Below are positions 30,521 to 37,042 of a DNA stretch of 37,042 bases, in pieces; position 1 is the first letter of the stretch; every line of letters begins with the position of its first letter. The translations under genes were made by a program, and so were the position numbers. The notes under the pieces are model-generated. The model was not told the origin of the DNA and ran no database searches. It saw only the letters and a list, made by a program, of their open reading frames with translations. Source of the stretch: a virus; the IMG/VR virus record IMGVR_UViG_3300028920_000159, positions 1 through 37,042 of that record, one strand, 5' to 3'.

Positions 30521-31597
30521 ATGGCAGGCAAAGGCCAGGCCAACGCAGTCGAAGTAGCATCACCCCGGGTTCCGGAGCCGTCCGCGGCTTTGTTGCAGGC
30601 AATCCAGAACATGCCACCGCGGAACATGAGCGAGGTCAAGGAGAATATCCTGGCGTCGGTGGCCGAAAGCCCCTCTCTCGCTCGGGCCTGTTTCTACTGC
30701 AAGCCCGTCGGGAAGCGGGGGAACTTCCAGCAGTTCAGCGTCGGGCCGAGTATTCGGTTCGCTGAGCTCGCGCATCAGCATTTCGGGTATCTGTGGGTGC
30801 GCACATACGTGGCCGAAGAGACACCGGTCGGGCCGAAGAAGAACAACAAGGTACAGCCCGGCACGGTCGTGACCGAAACGGTCGTGTTTGACCTGAAAAC
30901 CGGCAATATCACCAGCGCCATGGACTCGAGCCCGGTCTACAGCGAGAACCGTCGCGACACGGCAATGGACCGGTCGAGGTCTCTGTCTCGCCGTGACGCT
31001 ATACGGGACCTGGTCCGGCCGCAGTACGAGGCGATCGAGCGCCAGCTCAAGCAGGGTGTGATCCTCGGGTTCTGCCCGGAAGGCACAAAGGAGGAAGAAC
31101 GCCTGCAGCAGGCCCGAAAGCAGCTGTGGGTGTACCTGAAGCGCAAATTCGAGAAGCTGAACGTCTCCGAGCACCAGCTTTCAAACATGGTGCAGGCGGA
31201 GCAGACGATCGACGACGGGTACGTGAAGCTCCTCGGGATACTGAACTGGCTCAACGACGGGAACGCCGACAAGGTGCACGAGGTGTTCCCTCCCTGCAGC
31301 AAGCCGCCTGTCAAGGACTGCGAGGAACTCAAGGACGCGCCGGCAGAAGAGACGCCGGCCGAAGCAGCCGAGAAGGAAGTCGCCGAACCCAAGAAGAAGG
31401 CCGAAACGGTCGATCCGCGCGTGGAATTCGAACAGCGGGTGATGGGTCAGGCCAGGAAGGCGAACCTCACTGTCGACCAGATCAACGACATTATCGCGGC
31501 TGAGTTCGACACAATCGGCGGGCTTGGCGCCGTTGCCGAGAGCGACTTCGACCGCGTGCACGACCATTTCCTGGCTATGGCCGAAGGGAAGGGCTGA
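30521..31597 (+). CDS. recombination-associated protein, unrecognised family
   Basis: 358 residues from ATG 30521 with a caggagggaagc ribosome site. The N-terminal 230 residues show LLQAIQNMPPRNMSEVKENI, then FQQFSVGPSIRFAELAHQHF and a strand series (YLWVRTYVAEE, VVTETVVFDLKTGN). A Lys/Glu/Ala-rich linker (about 262-300) leads to a final helical domain (VMGQARKANLTVDQINDIIA). A GPSIR(F/L)AE segment followed by an aromatic strand resembles proteins found beside phage exonucleases that I suspect to be single-strand annealing factors, but I cannot name a family. The next gene is a RecB-like nuclease, which supports that guess. Confidence 0.6.
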   Translation: MAGKGQANAVEVASPRVPEPSAALLQAIQNMPPRNMSEVKENILASVAESPSLARACFYCKPVGKRGNFQQFSVGPSIRFAELAHQHFGYLWVRTYVAEETPVGPKKNNKVQPGTVVTETVVFDLKTGNITSAMDSSPVYSENRRDTAMDRSRSLSRRDAIRDLVRPQYEAIERQLKQGVILGFCPEGTKEEERLQQARKQLWVYLKRKFEKLNVSEHQLSNMVQAEQTIDDGYVKLLGILNWLNDGNADKVHEVFPPCSKPPVKDCEELKDAPAEETPAEAAEKEVAEPKKKAETVDPRVEFEQRVMGQARKANLTVDQINDIIAAEFDTIGGLGAVAESDFDRVHDHFLAMAEGKG

Positions 31598-31598
31598 T

Positions 31599-32237
31599 AT
31601 GCTGACGTTCGAACCGGAGGGGCACGTCTACAAGTGGGATGGGGTCGAGAAGGAATCTGTCACGCAGGTGCTGAGCAGGGTCGGCGCCGAGGTCGGCGGG
31701 TCCTGGCGTAGCCTCTCCGGTGCCGAGTTTATGAACAGCCCCGACGCCATGCACTTCGGCCACGTGTTCCATGATTTCGCACGGCGGGACCTGCTCGGGC
31801 ACCGGTTCAAGTACGACCCCGCCCTGCAGCCATGGGTCAACGGATATCGGCAGTTCCTGGCTGAGCACACCCCCGAGCCGGTGCTGTTCGAAGGCAGGAC
31901 CATGACCGAAGTTCCGCAGTACTGCCGGCGCTACGGGTACGCGTACACGCCCGACTATCCGTGCTTCCTGCGCGGCGGCCCGACGGTGCTGGACTGGAAA
32001 ACCGGCGAGTCGTGGTGCGATCACTGGTGGACGCAGGCGGCGGCGTACAGCATCGGCCTCGACGAGCTCACCAACCTGCACCGGTGGCAGACCATGATCG
32101 TGCGGATCGGCCCGGACTCATTCGAGGCCCGGGTGCACACGCCCGACCAGGTCCGGCGCGACGTAAACCGCTGGATGGCCGTCCTCAGTGTGTACCGTAT
32201 GGTCGTCCCGCAGATATTGACAGGGGGGGCAGCGTGA
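31599..32237 (+). CDS. RecB-like PD-(D/E)XK exonuclease
   Basis: 212 residues from ATG 31599. The fold is that of small RecB/Cas4-type nucleases: MHFGHVFHDFARRDLLGHRF carries the His and acidic helix, CFLRGGPTVLDWKTGESWCD gives D-(9)-D-x-K with VLDWKTG, and the WTQAAAYSIGLDEL segment matches the QxxxY motif that follows. It should resect double-stranded DNA ends for recombination, probably with the protein encoded immediately upstream. It overlaps the next gene by 4 bases. Confidence 0.85.
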   Translation: MLTFEPEGHVYKWDGVEKESVTQVLSRVGAEVGGSWRSLSGAEFMNSPDAMHFGHVFHDFARRDLLGHRFKYDPALQPWVNGYRQFLAEHTPEPVLFEGRTMTEVPQYCRRYGYAYTPDYPCFLRGGPTVLDWKTGESWCDHWWTQAAAYSIGLDELTNLHRWQTMIVRIGPDSFEARVHTPDQVRRDVNRWMAVLSVYRMVVPQILTGGAA

Positions 32238-32977
32238 GCGAACACGACGTATGCGAACTGATACCCGACGAGCAGATGAACCAGATCGGCCGGGCCCTGA
32301 AAATGTGCAATCAGGTCATGTCGGTGCCAATCGACAGCGACATGTCGTACGCCGGCGCCGGTCAATCGCTGCGGAACCTGCGGAACCTGCGCAAGCGCCT
32401 CGAGGAGGACCGCAAAGCGCTGACGGCCGAGTATGCCGAACCGAAGAAGGTTATCGACGAGCATTACAAGCCGGTGATCGAGGTTCTGGTGTCGCTCGAG
32501 AGCGTGTTCGCGCACGACCTCGGCGAATACTACGGCAAGCGCCTCCGGCAGCTGGCACGCCGCGAGGAGTCAGAGCTCACCCGGGCCGATCGGCGCCGCG
32601 AACAACTCGAAAGCCGCGCGGACGCCGAACTGGAAAAGGCCGACAAGTACCAGATCCAGCAGCGGCACGGCATGGCCGACAAGGCCCTCGCCCGGGCTGC
32701 CGCTGCTCAAGAAGAGGCCGACTATCTGGTCGCCGCATACGAGCAGGTACCCCGTCCCGCGGGGGTTACATTCTCTGAGCGTTGGGGAATGAAGGTGTCC
32801 AGCAAGGACGACCTCGTCGCGTTCTGCATGTCAAGCCCGGAGCTGCGCAAGGCGATCCAGATCGACGAGAAGCACCTTCTCGACCTGCAGCGACGCGCAC
32901 ATGGCAACATGATGATCGAGGGAGCCTCTTTTCACCGCGTGTATACCCCAATCGTGGAGGGTGACAATGCCGAATAG
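32234..32977 (+). CDS. coiled-coil protein of the recombination module
   Basis: 247 residues from GTG 32234, overlapping the nuclease stop (GTGA). Long charged helices dominate: AGQSLRNLRNLRKRLEEDRK, KRLRQLARREESELTRADRR and EQLESRADAELEKADKYQIQ. A small C-terminal domain follows (VTFSERWGMKVSSKDDLVAF, then CMSSPELRKAIQIDEKHLLD). Proteins of this shape commonly sit beside phage exonucleases and annealing proteins, but the role is not established. The start is preferred over in-frame readings that run back into the nuclease gene. Confidence 0.65.
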   Translation: MSEHDVCELIPDEQMNQIGRALKMCNQVMSVPIDSDMSYAGAGQSLRNLRNLRKRLEEDRKALTAEYAEPKKVIDEHYKPVIEVLVSLESVFAHDLGEYYGKRLRQLARREESELTRADRRREQLESRADAELEKADKYQIQQRHGMADKALARAAAAQEEADYLVAAYEQVPRPAGVTFSERWGMKVSSKDDLVAFCMSSPELRKAIQIDEKHLLDLQRRAHGNMMIEGASFHRVYTPIVEGDNAE

Positions 32978-33107
32978 CATGTGGATTGCGATCGTCGCGT
33001 GTGCGTTTATCGCCGGGGCAGGGGTCGGCGCCGGCATCATGGCTGCCGTTGTCGCTCACGCGTTTACGCTTCTCGCACCCGAGGAGGCAGAAGAATGCGA
33101 ACCGTAG
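32967..33107 (+). CDS. 46-residue membrane protein
   Basis: ATG 32967 has a gtggagggtgaca ribosome site and opens a 46-codon frame. The product begins MPNSMWIAIVACAFIAGAGV and continues as one Gly/Ala-rich hydrophobic span to about residue 37, ending in an acidic EEAEECEP tail. It overlaps both neighbours by about a dozen bases, typical of real small genes here. One-span Gly/Ala-rich proteins of this size can be holins or pinholins, but the location argues for an early function. Confidence 0.55.
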   Translation: MPNSMWIAIVACAFIAGAGVGAGIMAAVVAHAFTLLAPEEAEECEP

Positions 33108-33697
33108 AGCTCACGATACCAGGCAAGCCGGTCGCGAAGGCCCGCGCGAAGTTCCGGGCCGTGCACACTGGCGTGTACGAGTTCAACAAGCACCGCGGCC
33201 GGAAGCAGGAGAAGGTCCACGTCGTACCACACACGCCGGCCGAGTCGGCGAAATACGAGAACCTTGTCCGCATGGCGTACGTCGAGGTGTGCCGGGACCT
33301 GCCACCGACGGACGAATTCGTTGTGATCGATGTGGTGGCGTACTTCCAGGCGCCGAAGAGCCTGCGGGCTGCGGATCGGGTGTTCGCCGAAGATGGAGTG
33401 CTTCCCCATGGCAAGAAGCCCGACGGCGACAACATTCTGAAAGCAATCAAGGACGGCCTTCGGACCGTGGCGTACCAGGACGACCGCCAGGTGTTTGACG
33501 CCCACGTTCTCAAGGCCATAAGCAACCGGCCTCGCTGTGAGGTCAAGATCACATTTCTCAATCAGGAGGAAGCAGTATGTCGACTCAGAAGGCAGGTGTC
33601 AGGCCAGGAACCGCACAGCTCAGAGGTCCCTATGACAAGGCCGACAAGCAGTTCACAGTGCTCGCTCTCGCTGCTGCAAACGCAGGCTTCGAGCTGA
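33095..33697 (+). CDS. rusA: RusA-like Holliday junction resolvase
   Basis: 200 residues from ATG 33095 with a gaggaggcagaag ribosome site. The start VELTIPGKPVAKARAKFRAV has the family's early P(G/W).P..K.R.R pattern. The catalytic segment KKPDGDNILKAIKDGLRTVA followed by YQDDRQV is the RusA signature, with its conserved Asp residues in DGDN and DD. It cuts branched DNA before packaging. Oddity: known RusA domains end near residue 155-160; here the frame runs about 40 residues further inside the next gene (33577 on), with a low-complexity Ser/Gln tail, as if a stop codon had been lost. Confidence 0.87.
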   Translation: MRTVELTIPGKPVAKARAKFRAVHTGVYEFNKHRGRKQEKVHVVPHTPAESAKYENLVRMAYVEVCRDLPPTDEFVVIDVVAYFQAPKSLRAADRVFAEDGVLPHGKKPDGDNILKAIKDGLRTVAYQDDRQVFDAHVLKAISNRPRCEVKITFLNQEEAVCRLRRQVSGQEPHSSEVPMTRPTSSSQCSLSLLQTQASS

Positions 33698-33957
33698 GGA
33701 CGTTCGACGAGAAGTACAAGAAGCTCCGCAAGCCCCTGGCCGACAAGGCGAAGGCTGCCGAGGATCAGCTGTACCTCGGAAAGGCCACCGAGACGGACGT
33801 CGATTTTCTGTACATGCACGACCTCGGGCAGGTGTGGATCCGCCGCAAGGACAACGGCAAGATCGTCGAGCGCCGGGAAATGAACGAAGAGGAGCGCGAG
33901 GAGCAGGATATCTTCGACACCGAGGAAGATATCGAAGTCAACGACGACGAGGTGTAA
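33577..33957 (+). CDS. acidic-tailed protein, unrecognised
   Basis: 126 residues, ATG 33577 with a caggaggaagcagt ribosome site, starting within the resolvase frame. The central helical part (ADKQFTVLALAAANAGFELR, KYKKLRKPLADKAKAAEDQL) is followed by a short strand (DLGQVWIRRKDNGKIVER) and a strongly acidic end (EEQDIFDTEEDIEVNDDEV). Acidic tails of this type occur in DNA mimics and in disordered regulatory proteins. No family recognised. Confidence 0.6.
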   Translation: MSTQKAGVRPGTAQLRGPYDKADKQFTVLALAAANAGFELRTFDEKYKKLRKPLADKAKAAEDQLYLGKATETDVDFLYMHDLGQVWIRRKDNGKIVERREMNEEEREEQDIFDTEEDIEVNDDEV

Positions 33958-33959
33958 GT

Positions 33960-34298
33960 ATGACCGGCGCCGGTTGGCAGTATTTAGGGTCGGCCGGCGC
34001 CATGGGGATAATTATGCAAGCAGACGACCAGGTACAGCCGGAGCCGATCCGCAAGGACATAGACGAGCCGTACGCGTCCACGAAGGTCGGCCGCCTCGAG
34101 CGAAATATCAAGGAGCTGAAGCAGCAAATCGGGGGACTTGAACGCCGAAACACGTACCTCGAGGACATGGTCGCGAGGGGGGAGTCGTTCAAGGTGTGCC
34201 GGCGCCTGGTCGAGCTGCTGCAGTTCCGGAAGCACAACAAAGAGTGGTGGCATGAACTCACCGCCCTGGCAACCCGCGCGAGAAAGGTGCTCGAGTGA
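33960..34298 (+). CDS. coiled-coil protein, unrecognised
   Basis: 112 residues from ATG 33960, 3 bases after the previous stop, with gaggtgtaagt as ribosome site. Disordered start (GWQYLGSAGAMGIIMQADDQ), coiled coil (VGRLERNIKELKQQIGGLER), then helices with aromatic residues (LVELLQFRKHNKEWWHELTA). The stop overlaps the next GTG. No family recognised. Confidence 0.55.
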   Translation: MTGAGWQYLGSAGAMGIIMQADDQVQPEPIRKDIDEPYASTKVGRLERNIKELKQQIGGLERRNTYLEDMVARGESFKVCRRLVELLQFRKHNKEWWHELTALATRARKVLE

Positions 34299-34456
34299 TT
34301 GAACTGCTGAGACACCCACGAACCTTCCCCTCTGTGCTGATCGTGCTCGATATCGTGGCCGCGGCAAACTGCGGAGCTGTCGGCCAGTGGTGGAAAGTCA
34401 TATACTGGACGGCTGCGGCCGTTCTCACCGTTTCCGTTACCTATGGCATGGAGTGA
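34295..34456 (+). CDS. 53-residue membrane protein
   Basis: GTG 34295 in a GTGA overlap opens 53 codons. The product (MIELLRHPRTFPSVLIVLDI, then VAAANCGAVGQWWKVIYWTA and AAVLTVSVTYGME) has two hydrophobic segments, about residues 12-29 and 34-50, around a short GQWWK turn. Two-span proteins of this form are common at the end of phage early operons. It is the last gene before the composition changes. Confidence 0.55.
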   Translation: MIELLRHPRTFPSVLIVLDIVAAANCGAVGQWWKVIYWTAAAVLTVSVTYGME

Positions 34457-34486
34457 CGGGACAGTGGACACCCGCGAACACAAGCT

Positions 34487-34557
34487 GCTCCCGGCACCCT
34501 TCCCCGCGACCTCTTCGCGTGTGATGGGCCTCAAGGTGCTGGAACCTCGCCGGGAGC
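34487..34557 (+). other. inverted repeats in gap before the accessory island
   Basis: gctcccggc (34487-34495) and gccgggagc (34549-34557) are exact inverted repeats. Inside them, cgcga (34505-34509) and tcgcg (34515-34519) form a second hairpin with loop cctct. The 206-base gap 34457-34662 holds no convincing gene. The structure could end the early transcript without a T-run or mark an old recombination joint. A weak cattat box at 34563-34568 lacks a -35. Confidence 0.4.
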
Positions 34558-34662
34558 GGCCCATTATAGCGGTGTGTGCGGTGGTGTCGGAGCCCAGCCT
34601 ATACGGAAGGGACGCAAAAATACAGGCACTACCGCGCTCACCCATAAACAGGAGATATGCGC

Positions 34663-34944
34663 ATGGATATACAGGCGATGCCAATGCAACTAGTGTACGT
34701 GGAGTGGGACGATGCCGCCGAATTGCGCACCGATGCGACATGGTTCACCCGCGACGAGCTAGAGGGCCAATCGGCAGACGTTCCGTGTTACTCTGTTGGT
34801 TGGGTTGTAGAGCGCACAGAGACGCATATGCTGCTGGTTTCGCTGCTATCGCCAACGGGTGATGGTGACGCAATGATGGGGCTTCCGTTCAAGATCCCCA
34901 CACCGATGGTACGCAAAGTAACGGTAATATGTCAGCCAGGATAG
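34663..34944 (+). CDS. small accessory protein, unrecognised
   Basis: 93 residues from ATG 34663, preferred over ATG 34657 because aggag lies 8 bases upstream of it. The early VYVEWDDAAELRTDATWFTR and the later YSVGWVVERTETHMLLVSLL and GDGDAMMGLPFKIPTPMVRK segments make a compact beta protein of a kind often seen as short orphan genes in phage accessory regions. Codon use is less GC-rich than in the core genes. The ribosome-site region (aggagatatgcgcatg) is nearly repeated before the next gene. Confidence 0.65.
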   Translation: MDIQAMPMQLVYVEWDDAAELRTDATWFTRDELEGQSADVPCYSVGWVVERTETHMLLVSLLSPTGDGDAMMGLPFKIPTPMVRKVTVICQPG

Positions 34945-34955
34945 GAGATACGCGC

Positions 34956-35207
34956 ATGTCACGGAACGAAATAGTCGAAATTGATTGGATGGCCGCAGGT
35001 GCTCGCTTGGGTTGCTTGTCAGACGAAGAACAAGGGGCGTTTTTTGAGGGGTTTGCCCGCGAATTGTATGGGCCAAGCTACCAATCCCATTTCCACCGCG
35101 AAACCCAGATGCTTTATGTGCGCGACAAGATACCCGCCAAGTGGCGAGTGGTATTGAAAGAGTACCTGCCTTGTCTGTGGTGCGACGAGTCAGACGGGGA
35201 GGACTGA
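34956..35207 (+). CDS. small accessory protein, unrecognised
   Basis: 83 residues from ATG 34956; the aggagatacgcgcatg upstream is a near copy of that of the previous gene, with the same 8-base spacing. The product (IDWMAAGARLGCLSDEEQGA, then FFEGFARELYGPSYQSHFHR and KIPAKWRVVLKEYLPCLWCD) has a helical pattern seen in small proteins of unknown function next to other phage accessory genes. A C-x-x-C near the end could bind metal if paired, but only two Cys are near. Confidence 0.6.
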   Translation: MSRNEIVEIDWMAAGARLGCLSDEEQGAFFEGFARELYGPSYQSHFHRETQMLYVRDKIPAKWRVVLKEYLPCLWCDESDGED

Positions 35208-35211
35208 GGCT

Positions 35212-35517
35212 ATGGAGAACGAGATACGAGACAGGGTGCGGAACATACTGGCGTTATATGTGTTTCCCGAGTGTGTGAACGAATGTGCCGACCATGTCTT
35301 TGCAGCCCTGACCGCTCCCGCTGATGGGTGTGATAGACCGCCATTCGACGGACAGTTGCACCTCAACGCTGATGGGTGTGAGTGCCGCCACCACGATGCG
35401 GGGGTGTACGTGTCGGACTGCCCCATGTTGGTGCGCCCCGGCGAGGTGTCGTTGGGTAAGAAGTGCCCCGACAAGCCGTGTACAATCACTGAGCCGACCA
35501 AGGGAGGAAGCAAATGA
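35212..35517 (+). CDS. small Cys-rich accessory protein
   Basis: 101 residues, 4 bases after the previous stop with gggaggactgaggct upstream. A helix (RVRNILALYVFPECVNECAD) leads to a linker APADGCDRPP, whose DNA (gctcccgctgatgggtg) recurs in the next gene. Then comes a Cys/His-rich part (DGCECRHHDAG, YVSDCPML, KKCPDKPC) that could hold a metal. Modular appearance, function unknown. The stop overlaps the next ATG. Confidence 0.6.
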   Translation: MENEIRDRVRNILALYVFPECVNECADHVFAALTAPADGCDRPPFDGQLHLNADGCECRHHDAGVYVSDCPMLVRPGEVSLGKKCPDKPCTITEPTKGGSK

Positions 35518-35701
35518 GTGATGAAACCGCAGTCATGGTGATCTTTGATAAAATGTTTGGTGTCATTCGGGACGAAGATGCCAAGGTATTTGGTAGTCCT
35601 GCCAAGGCCATTGCGGCAATAGTGGCGGCTCGTGACGAATTGGTGGAACTCATACAGAGTGCCCGTCGCACCCCAGCCACCGCTCCCGCTGATGGGTGCG
35701 A
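35311..35701 (+). repeat. recurrent linker repeats encoding (A)PADGC
   Basis: A 23-base unit containing gctcccgctgatgggtg occurs at 35311-35333 and, with one change, at 35679-35701; a shorter form (aacgctgatgggtgtgag) occurs at 35365-35382. All are in frame and encode APADGC-type linkers. Related linkers (TPATAPADG; TPDTAPTG at about 35947-35970; TPTEPCG and TPTEQASG near 36127 and 36229) mark domain borders in the next genes. They look like joints used for module exchange. Confidence 0.65.
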
Positions 35702-35816
35702 GGGGTGTATTCACCTGTCAAATGGCAGGCCAGATATTGAGTGTCACCCCTGCAAACGATACCCACACAAATACCCCGACCACTACACCCCCAAGGAGGG
35801 AGACACCAATGAGTGA
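35514..35816 (+). CDS. small accessory protein with shared linker
   Basis: 100 residues. The ATG overlaps the previous stop, with aagggaggaagcaa as ribosome site. Helical N-terminal half (TAVMVIFDKMFGVIRDEDAK, then AIAAIVAARDELVELIQSAR), the APADGC linker at about residue 58, and a Cys/His-rich end (CEGCIHLSNGRPDIECHPCK). The end part has the pattern C-x-x-C-x-H ... C-x-x-C and may be a small metal-binding domain. Same architecture as the neighbour upstream: helix, linker, Cys-rich module. Confidence 0.6.
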   Translation: MSDETAVMVIFDKMFGVIRDEDAKVFGSPAKAIAAIVAARDELVELIQSARRTPATAPADGCEGCIHLSNGRPDIECHPCKRYPHKYPDHYTPKEGDTNE

Positions 35817-36603
35817 GCTAAAGCCGTCAAGGCGAGAGTTGTTGTACAACCGGCTACGTGCATTCAAGCGCATGGTCAGAAGTGGGGCCGAATGCGGGAT
35901 TGATGAACTGACCGAGGAGTGCGAGGCCATCGAATCCATCTACCGCACCCCAGACACAGCACCTACGGGCGAGATAGACGGGCACCGGTGTAGCATTGAT
36001 TGGGCTCACAATGAAGATAAGACCGTTGTGCAGTTCTCTCGCTTCGCCACCAACAAGGTATGGGCCATAGACAAGACGGTGTATCTCACACGCGAACAAG
36101 GGGAAGCACTCCGCGCTTCTCTCACACCTACCGAACCATGCGGCACCTGTGGCTCACCGGACACGGAGCGCGAGGGCGACACGCTATGCTGTAATAGCTG
36201 CGGTGTCGTACGAGACAGGCCGCTGGGCACACCTACCGAACAGGCTAGCGGCTCACAGATCTGCAATGCGTTCGTTACCGTCGGATCGGGAACGCATTTC
36301 TATGATTGCGAGACCCTGACCTTCGACTGCTGCACGTTTTACTCCGACGAGCTGACCAGCATGGAGATCCTCGAGAAGGTGAGGGGCAAGGTCGGCGCAA
36401 CTCGCTGCCTGTTCCTGGGGAAGGACCGGCGGGATCTGGACGTGTACGGGAAGCCCGCCTCGGCGCCGATCCATGGCTGGCCGAAGCCACCGCAGGGGGA
36501 TATCGGGGCCTGTGAAGATACGCCCAACGAAAGGGTGCACCGTGACAAACCCAAGCTCACACCACCTACAACAGGCGGCCGTACTGTGCCGCACGGTGCA
36601 TAG
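35809..36603 (+). CDS. mosaic zinc-ribbon accessory protein
   Basis: 264 residues from ATG 35809, with an aaggagggagacacca ribosome site. A longer frame upstream is spurious. Helical N-terminus (RRELLYNRLRAFKRMVRSGA), then an IDGHRCSIDWAHNEDKTVVQ segment. A zinc ribbon CGTCGSPDTEREGDTLCCNS followed by CG lies near residues 110-131. A PTEQASG linker follows, then a distinct GC-rich C-terminal part (FYDCETLTFDCCTFYSDELT and EILEKVRGKVGATRCLFLGK). Base use changes near 36260, inside the gene. This suggests that an accessory N-terminal module was joined to an older, core-type C-terminal part. Confidence 0.6.
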   Translation: MSELKPSRRELLYNRLRAFKRMVRSGAECGIDELTEECEAIESIYRTPDTAPTGEIDGHRCSIDWAHNEDKTVVQFSRFATNKVWAIDKTVYLTREQGEALRASLTPTEPCGTCGSPDTEREGDTLCCNSCGVVRDRPLGTPTEQASGSQICNAFVTVGSGTHFYDCETLTFDCCTFYSDELTSMEILEKVRGKVGATRCLFLGKDRRDLDVYGKPASAPIHGWPKPPQGDIGACEDTPNERVHRDKPKLTPPTTGGRTVPHGA

Positions 36604-36605
36604 CT

Positions 36606-36974
36606 ATGGCCACCCGTCCGCCTCACGAGTGCCGCAAGCCAGGGTGCCACGTCCTGACCAACACCCCGTACTGCGAGGAGCACACAAGGCCGCGAGAGAG
36701 TACGCAGAAGCCCCGGGAGAGCACGACTGACCGAGGCTATGGCCACAGCTGGCAGAAGCGCAGGGAGGCGTATCTGGCGCGTGCTGAGAACGTTCTGTGC
36801 AGACGGTGCACGGCCGCAGGTATCCGAGGTATCAGGGCTGAGCTGATACACCACAAGGACGGCAACCCCCACAACAACGACGAGAGCAACCTCGAGCCGC
36901 TGTGCAATGACTGCCACGAGCGGCACCACGGTCGCAAGCGTGCGACATGGGACGAGAACCTCGATCTCGACTGA
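36606..36974 (+). CDS. HNH endonuclease (packaging-associated)
   Basis: 122 residues, 3 bases after the previous stop. Zinc-binding Cys pairs frame the HNH motif: CRKPGCHVLTNTPYCEEH at the N-terminus and LCRRCTAAG; the core is AELIHHKDGNPHNNDESNLE followed by PLCNDCHERHH. HNH proteins next to terminase genes are widespread parts of the cos-type packaging machinery and stimulate terminase cutting. Here HNH ends 68 bases from the right edge and terS starts 206 bases from the left edge, so the two would be neighbours if the ends join. Confidence 0.9.
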   Translation: MATRPPHECRKPGCHVLTNTPYCEEHTRPRESTQKPRESTTDRGYGHSWQKRREAYLARAENVLCRRCTAAGIRGIRAELIHHKDGNPHNNDESNLEPLCNDCHERHHGRKRATWDENLDLD

Positions 36975-37042
36975 AATCTGGTCAATACGGCTCAAAATAG
37001 GGGATAGGGGGGTGAAATCCACCCACTGTTTCGGGCCTGACT
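36975..37042. other. right-end non-coding segment, part of a putative packaging region
   Basis: No gene is present. The segment has a G-rich run (aggggataggggggtg) and a short inverted repeat gggtg (37010-37014) and caccc (37020-37024). If the ends join, this segment plus 1-205 makes a 270-base gap between HNH and terS that contains G-runs, the AT palindrome and a promoter. Such a layout would be expected for a cos region, but the exact cut site cannot be seen. Confidence 0.4.

Noticed and set aside
34540-34568. Possible promoter (tggaac, 17 bases, cattat)
   Set aside because: The -35 box matches only three of six consensus bases, and the -10 overlaps a structured region; too weak to list as a promoter.
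34443-34862. 139-codon plus-strand frame across the gap before the island
   Set aside because: It lacks a ribosome site, has an Arg-rich out-of-frame look and covers the better-supported gene at 34663.
1-37042. CRISPR array, tRNA, integrase or repressor
   Set aside because: I looked for regular direct repeats with spacers, cloverleaf-like segments, tyrosine or serine recombinase motifs and helix-turn-helix repressors, and found none I could support.

Overview
The window looks like an essentially complete tailed-phage genome: a GC-rich siphovirus-type phage with an HK97-style head and a long flexible tail, from an unidentified bacterial host. Nearly every gene lies on the plus strand, and many are coupled by 1-50 base overlaps. 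An HNH nuclease gene ends at the right edge, and a P27-type small terminase begins at the left edge. That order (HNH, TerS, TerL) is normal for cos-type phages, so the two ends probably join in a circular or concatemeric genome. I see no integrase, repressor, excisionase, tRNA or DNA polymerase. A lipobox protein and a LytC/AmiC-type amidase point to a bacterial host, but the sequence does not name it.

Layout. 1-205: a 16-bp palindrome, a consensus-like sigma70 promoter and a hairpin leader. 206-8589: terminase, portal, ClpP-like protease, major capsid protein, small structural proteins and head-tail connectors, with GC-rich hairpins in three successive gaps after the capsid gene. 8609-14813: tail completion, tail tube, tail chaperones joined by a -1 frameshift at seven T's, and tape measure. 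14814-23681: a membrane coiled-coil protein, a three-domain glycosyltransferase/methyltransferase, a giant tail-hub fusion, a fibre-like protein, a small GT32-like protein and further appendage genes. 23696-24918: amidase and class 3 lipase, the likely lysis or envelope-degrading pair. 24915-25325: one minus-strand lipoprotein gene. 25538-34456: a strong promoter, then many small genes, a DUF1376 replication protein, a DnaB helicase, a probable recombination module (a protein of unrecognised family plus a RecB-like nuclease) and a RusA resolvase. 34457-36600: an accessory island with different base use and short repeats. 36606-36974: HNH.

The most notable feature is a possible virion glycosylation system. 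Two structural proteins carry long mucin-like Ser/Ala/Glu/Pro repeats, in each case placed between an exposed-type module (a DNRLRE-like domain or a beta-helix) and a conserved phage structural domain (tail completion or tail hub). Directly upstream of the second, and in the same tail block as the first, is a 723-residue enzyme. Its first domain has a DxH motif, a WGxxxxExSxRxWxxGG segment and a following AHYFR segment, resembling polypeptide GalNAc-transferases (GT27). It is followed by a second GT-like domain and a SAM methyltransferase. I infer that this enzyme decorates the serine-rich stalks with sugars and may cap them by methylation. All function calls rest on motif recognition by eye; no database search was run.
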